NCBI GenBank assembly: GCA_010094045.1
Contig: ML986647.1
Location: 60,632 to 79,719 of the forward strand
Reading direction: 5' to 3'
Length of the DNA: 19,088 nt
Source of the DNA: Lojkania enalia
Taxonomy: Eukaryota; Ascomycota; Dothideomycetes; Pleosporales
Made by a program: the position numbers and the translations under genes. Each line of letters starts with the position of its first letter. Position 1 is the first letter of the stretch. Positions 18,283 through 19,088 of the stretch are shown one piece after another. The notes under the pieces are model-generated. The model made no database searches, was not told where the DNA came from, and worked only from the letters and a program-made list of their open reading frames with translations.

Positions 18283-18631
18283 TATTAATTATTATATTAG
18301 ATACTAGCTAACTAGCTAAAGATAGTTCTCTTAAATTAATATTTAGTTAGTTAAATCTTCTTCTTCTTCTAAATATATAGATATTAGTAATATTTAAATA
18401 AGACTATACTCTTCCTCTATATTATTAGTCTACTACTATTACTATAATAATTATAATCTCTACTATAGTTATAAATCTAAGTATTATTAGATTAAAAACC
18501 ATAGTTAGATTAAACTATAGCTTTCTCTAATAAATATAGTATATCTATTCTATATAAAATAGAGAGCTAGTTATATTAGATCTCTATATTATAGCTATAA
18601 TTATTAATTATAGCTATTTTCTAAAGGAGAG
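18283..18631. other. AT-rich stretch with hairpin sequences
   Basis: No coding motif is visible on either strand. The stretch has a CTTCTTCTTCTTCT run near 18357, several short inverted repeats, and a near-perfect 27-base palindrome at 18591-18617. It could hold a miniature transposon, but no flanking inverted repeats or target duplication could be found. Confidence 0.55.
18591..18617. repeat. 27-base palindrome
   Basis: The arms ATAGCTATAATTA and TAATTATAGCTAT are exact inverted repeats separated by one base. Random AT-rich sequence gives short palindromes often, but 13 perfect paired positions is more than expected. It may be a recombination or cruciform site, or chance. Confidence 0.7.
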
Positions 18632-18850
18632 TACTAATATAATATTTTTATATTCTTTTTAATATATATATAATATACTTGCTTTTATATATATATTTTC
18701 TTCTTCTTTCTTATCTTTCTACTTACCTTATATATAGTTTATTCCTTAGTTATCTTCTTATATAATACCTAAAATCTATATATAATATATAATATAAAAT
18801 ATTAGATAAGTTTATTATTTTTATTTATAACTTTTTATAATAAATATATT
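18632..18850 (+). repeat. Flanking repeat copy B (empty site for Pogo-A)
   Basis: This copy aligns with 214-318 joined to 15588-15683. Around the place where Pogo-A sits in copy A, this copy reads CTTACCTTATATATAGTTTA with no insert. Both copies share AATATACTT, a T-rich middle, and AATATTAGATAAG. It is AT-rich with no coding frame and unknown identity. Confidence 0.62.
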
Positions 18851-18993
18851 TATATATTATATTTAGCTTTACTATAGTTTTTATATTATAATATATTTAG
18901 TTAAACTTTCTTTTAACTATTTATATAATAAGTGTTTTTTAAGTTCTAGAGCGTTTTAAAGGTTTAATAGCTATTTATACTTATCTTTTAATA
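18851..18993. other. AT-rich stretch before the right-edge array
   Basis: It is nearly all A and T, with one GTTCTAGAGCG block at about 18942. No feature could be recognised. Confidence 0.55.
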
Positions 18994-19088
18994 TATTTTA
19001 TTATTTTATTATTTTATTATTTTATTATTTTATTATTTTATTATTTTATTATTTTATTATTTTATTATTTTATTATTTTATTATTTTA
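18994..19088. repeat. 8-bp tandem array at right edge
   Basis: The unit TTATTTTA repeats about 11.9 times without mismatch and is cut by the window edge. Like the array at the left edge it is perfectly conserved within degraded DNA. Confidence 0.97.

Noticed and set aside
18283..18631. Miniature inverted-repeat transposon around the palindrome
   Set aside because: No pair of terminal repeats with a target duplication brackets the palindrome.
1..19088. tRNA, rRNA or intact host protein genes
   Set aside because: I looked on both strands and saw no cloverleaf-like segment, rRNA core, or open frame with domain structure outside the elements described. Longer open frames are unmarked shadows of the decayed element genes.

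Overview
The window is a graveyard of fungal transposable elements with no intact gene. The sequence is very AT-rich. CpA and TpG are scarce almost everywhere (none in 5701-5760), TpA is in large excess, and CpG is often kept. Decayed reading frames are broken mainly by TAA/TAG codons explained by C-to-T change in CpA on either strand (CAA/CAG to TAA/TAG, TGG to TAG). This is the signature of repeat-induced point mutation (RIP), which points to a filamentous ascomycete (Pezizomycotina) and an AT-rich, gene-free compartment. I cannot name the genus.

Layout. A perfect 17-bp tandem array opens the window (1-95) and a perfect 8-bp array closes it (18994-19088). Inside is a nest of elements. (1) A Fot1/Pot2-like (pogo, Tc1/mariner) DNA transposon, here Pogo-A, runs from 321 to 15585 with 47-bp terminal inverted repeats and a TA target duplication. 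Without its insertions it is about 1.8 kb. (2) Inside its transposase frame sits a complete Ty3/Gypsy chromovirus on the minus strand, Gypsy-1 (1655-7694, 303-bp LTRs, target duplication GTTTA). Removing it and one GTTTA rejoins the transposase frame exactly. (3) Near the 3' end of Pogo-A sits a second complete chromovirus on the plus strand, Gypsy-2 (8116-15525, LTRs of 539 and 510 bp, target duplication AATAG). (4) Farther right is an unrelated Fot1/Pot2-like element, Pogo-B (16432-18280, 1849 bp, minus strand, 55-bp inverted repeats, TA duplication). (5) The sequence around Pogo-A is itself a repeat, and a second copy without Pogo-A lies at 18632-18850 as a natural empty site.

How they read. 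Gypsy-1 has gag in one frame and protease-RT-RNase H-integrase-chromodomain in the -1 frame. Its RT YIDD box and integrase DD35E survive, but the protease DTG has become NTR. Gypsy-2 has a CCHC zinc knuckle with all four ligands turned to Tyr, protease DSG turned to NSR, RT YLDD turned to YLDN, and the first integrase Asp turned to Asn. It also has two unusual extras: about 400 codons between zinc knuckle and protease, and a candidate antisense reading frame between pol and the 3' LTR. Both transposases keep the DD35D spacing but have lost catalytic Asp residues to Asn. Element boundaries, target duplications and catalytic motifs are read directly from the sequence. Family names rest on motif recognition without any database search.
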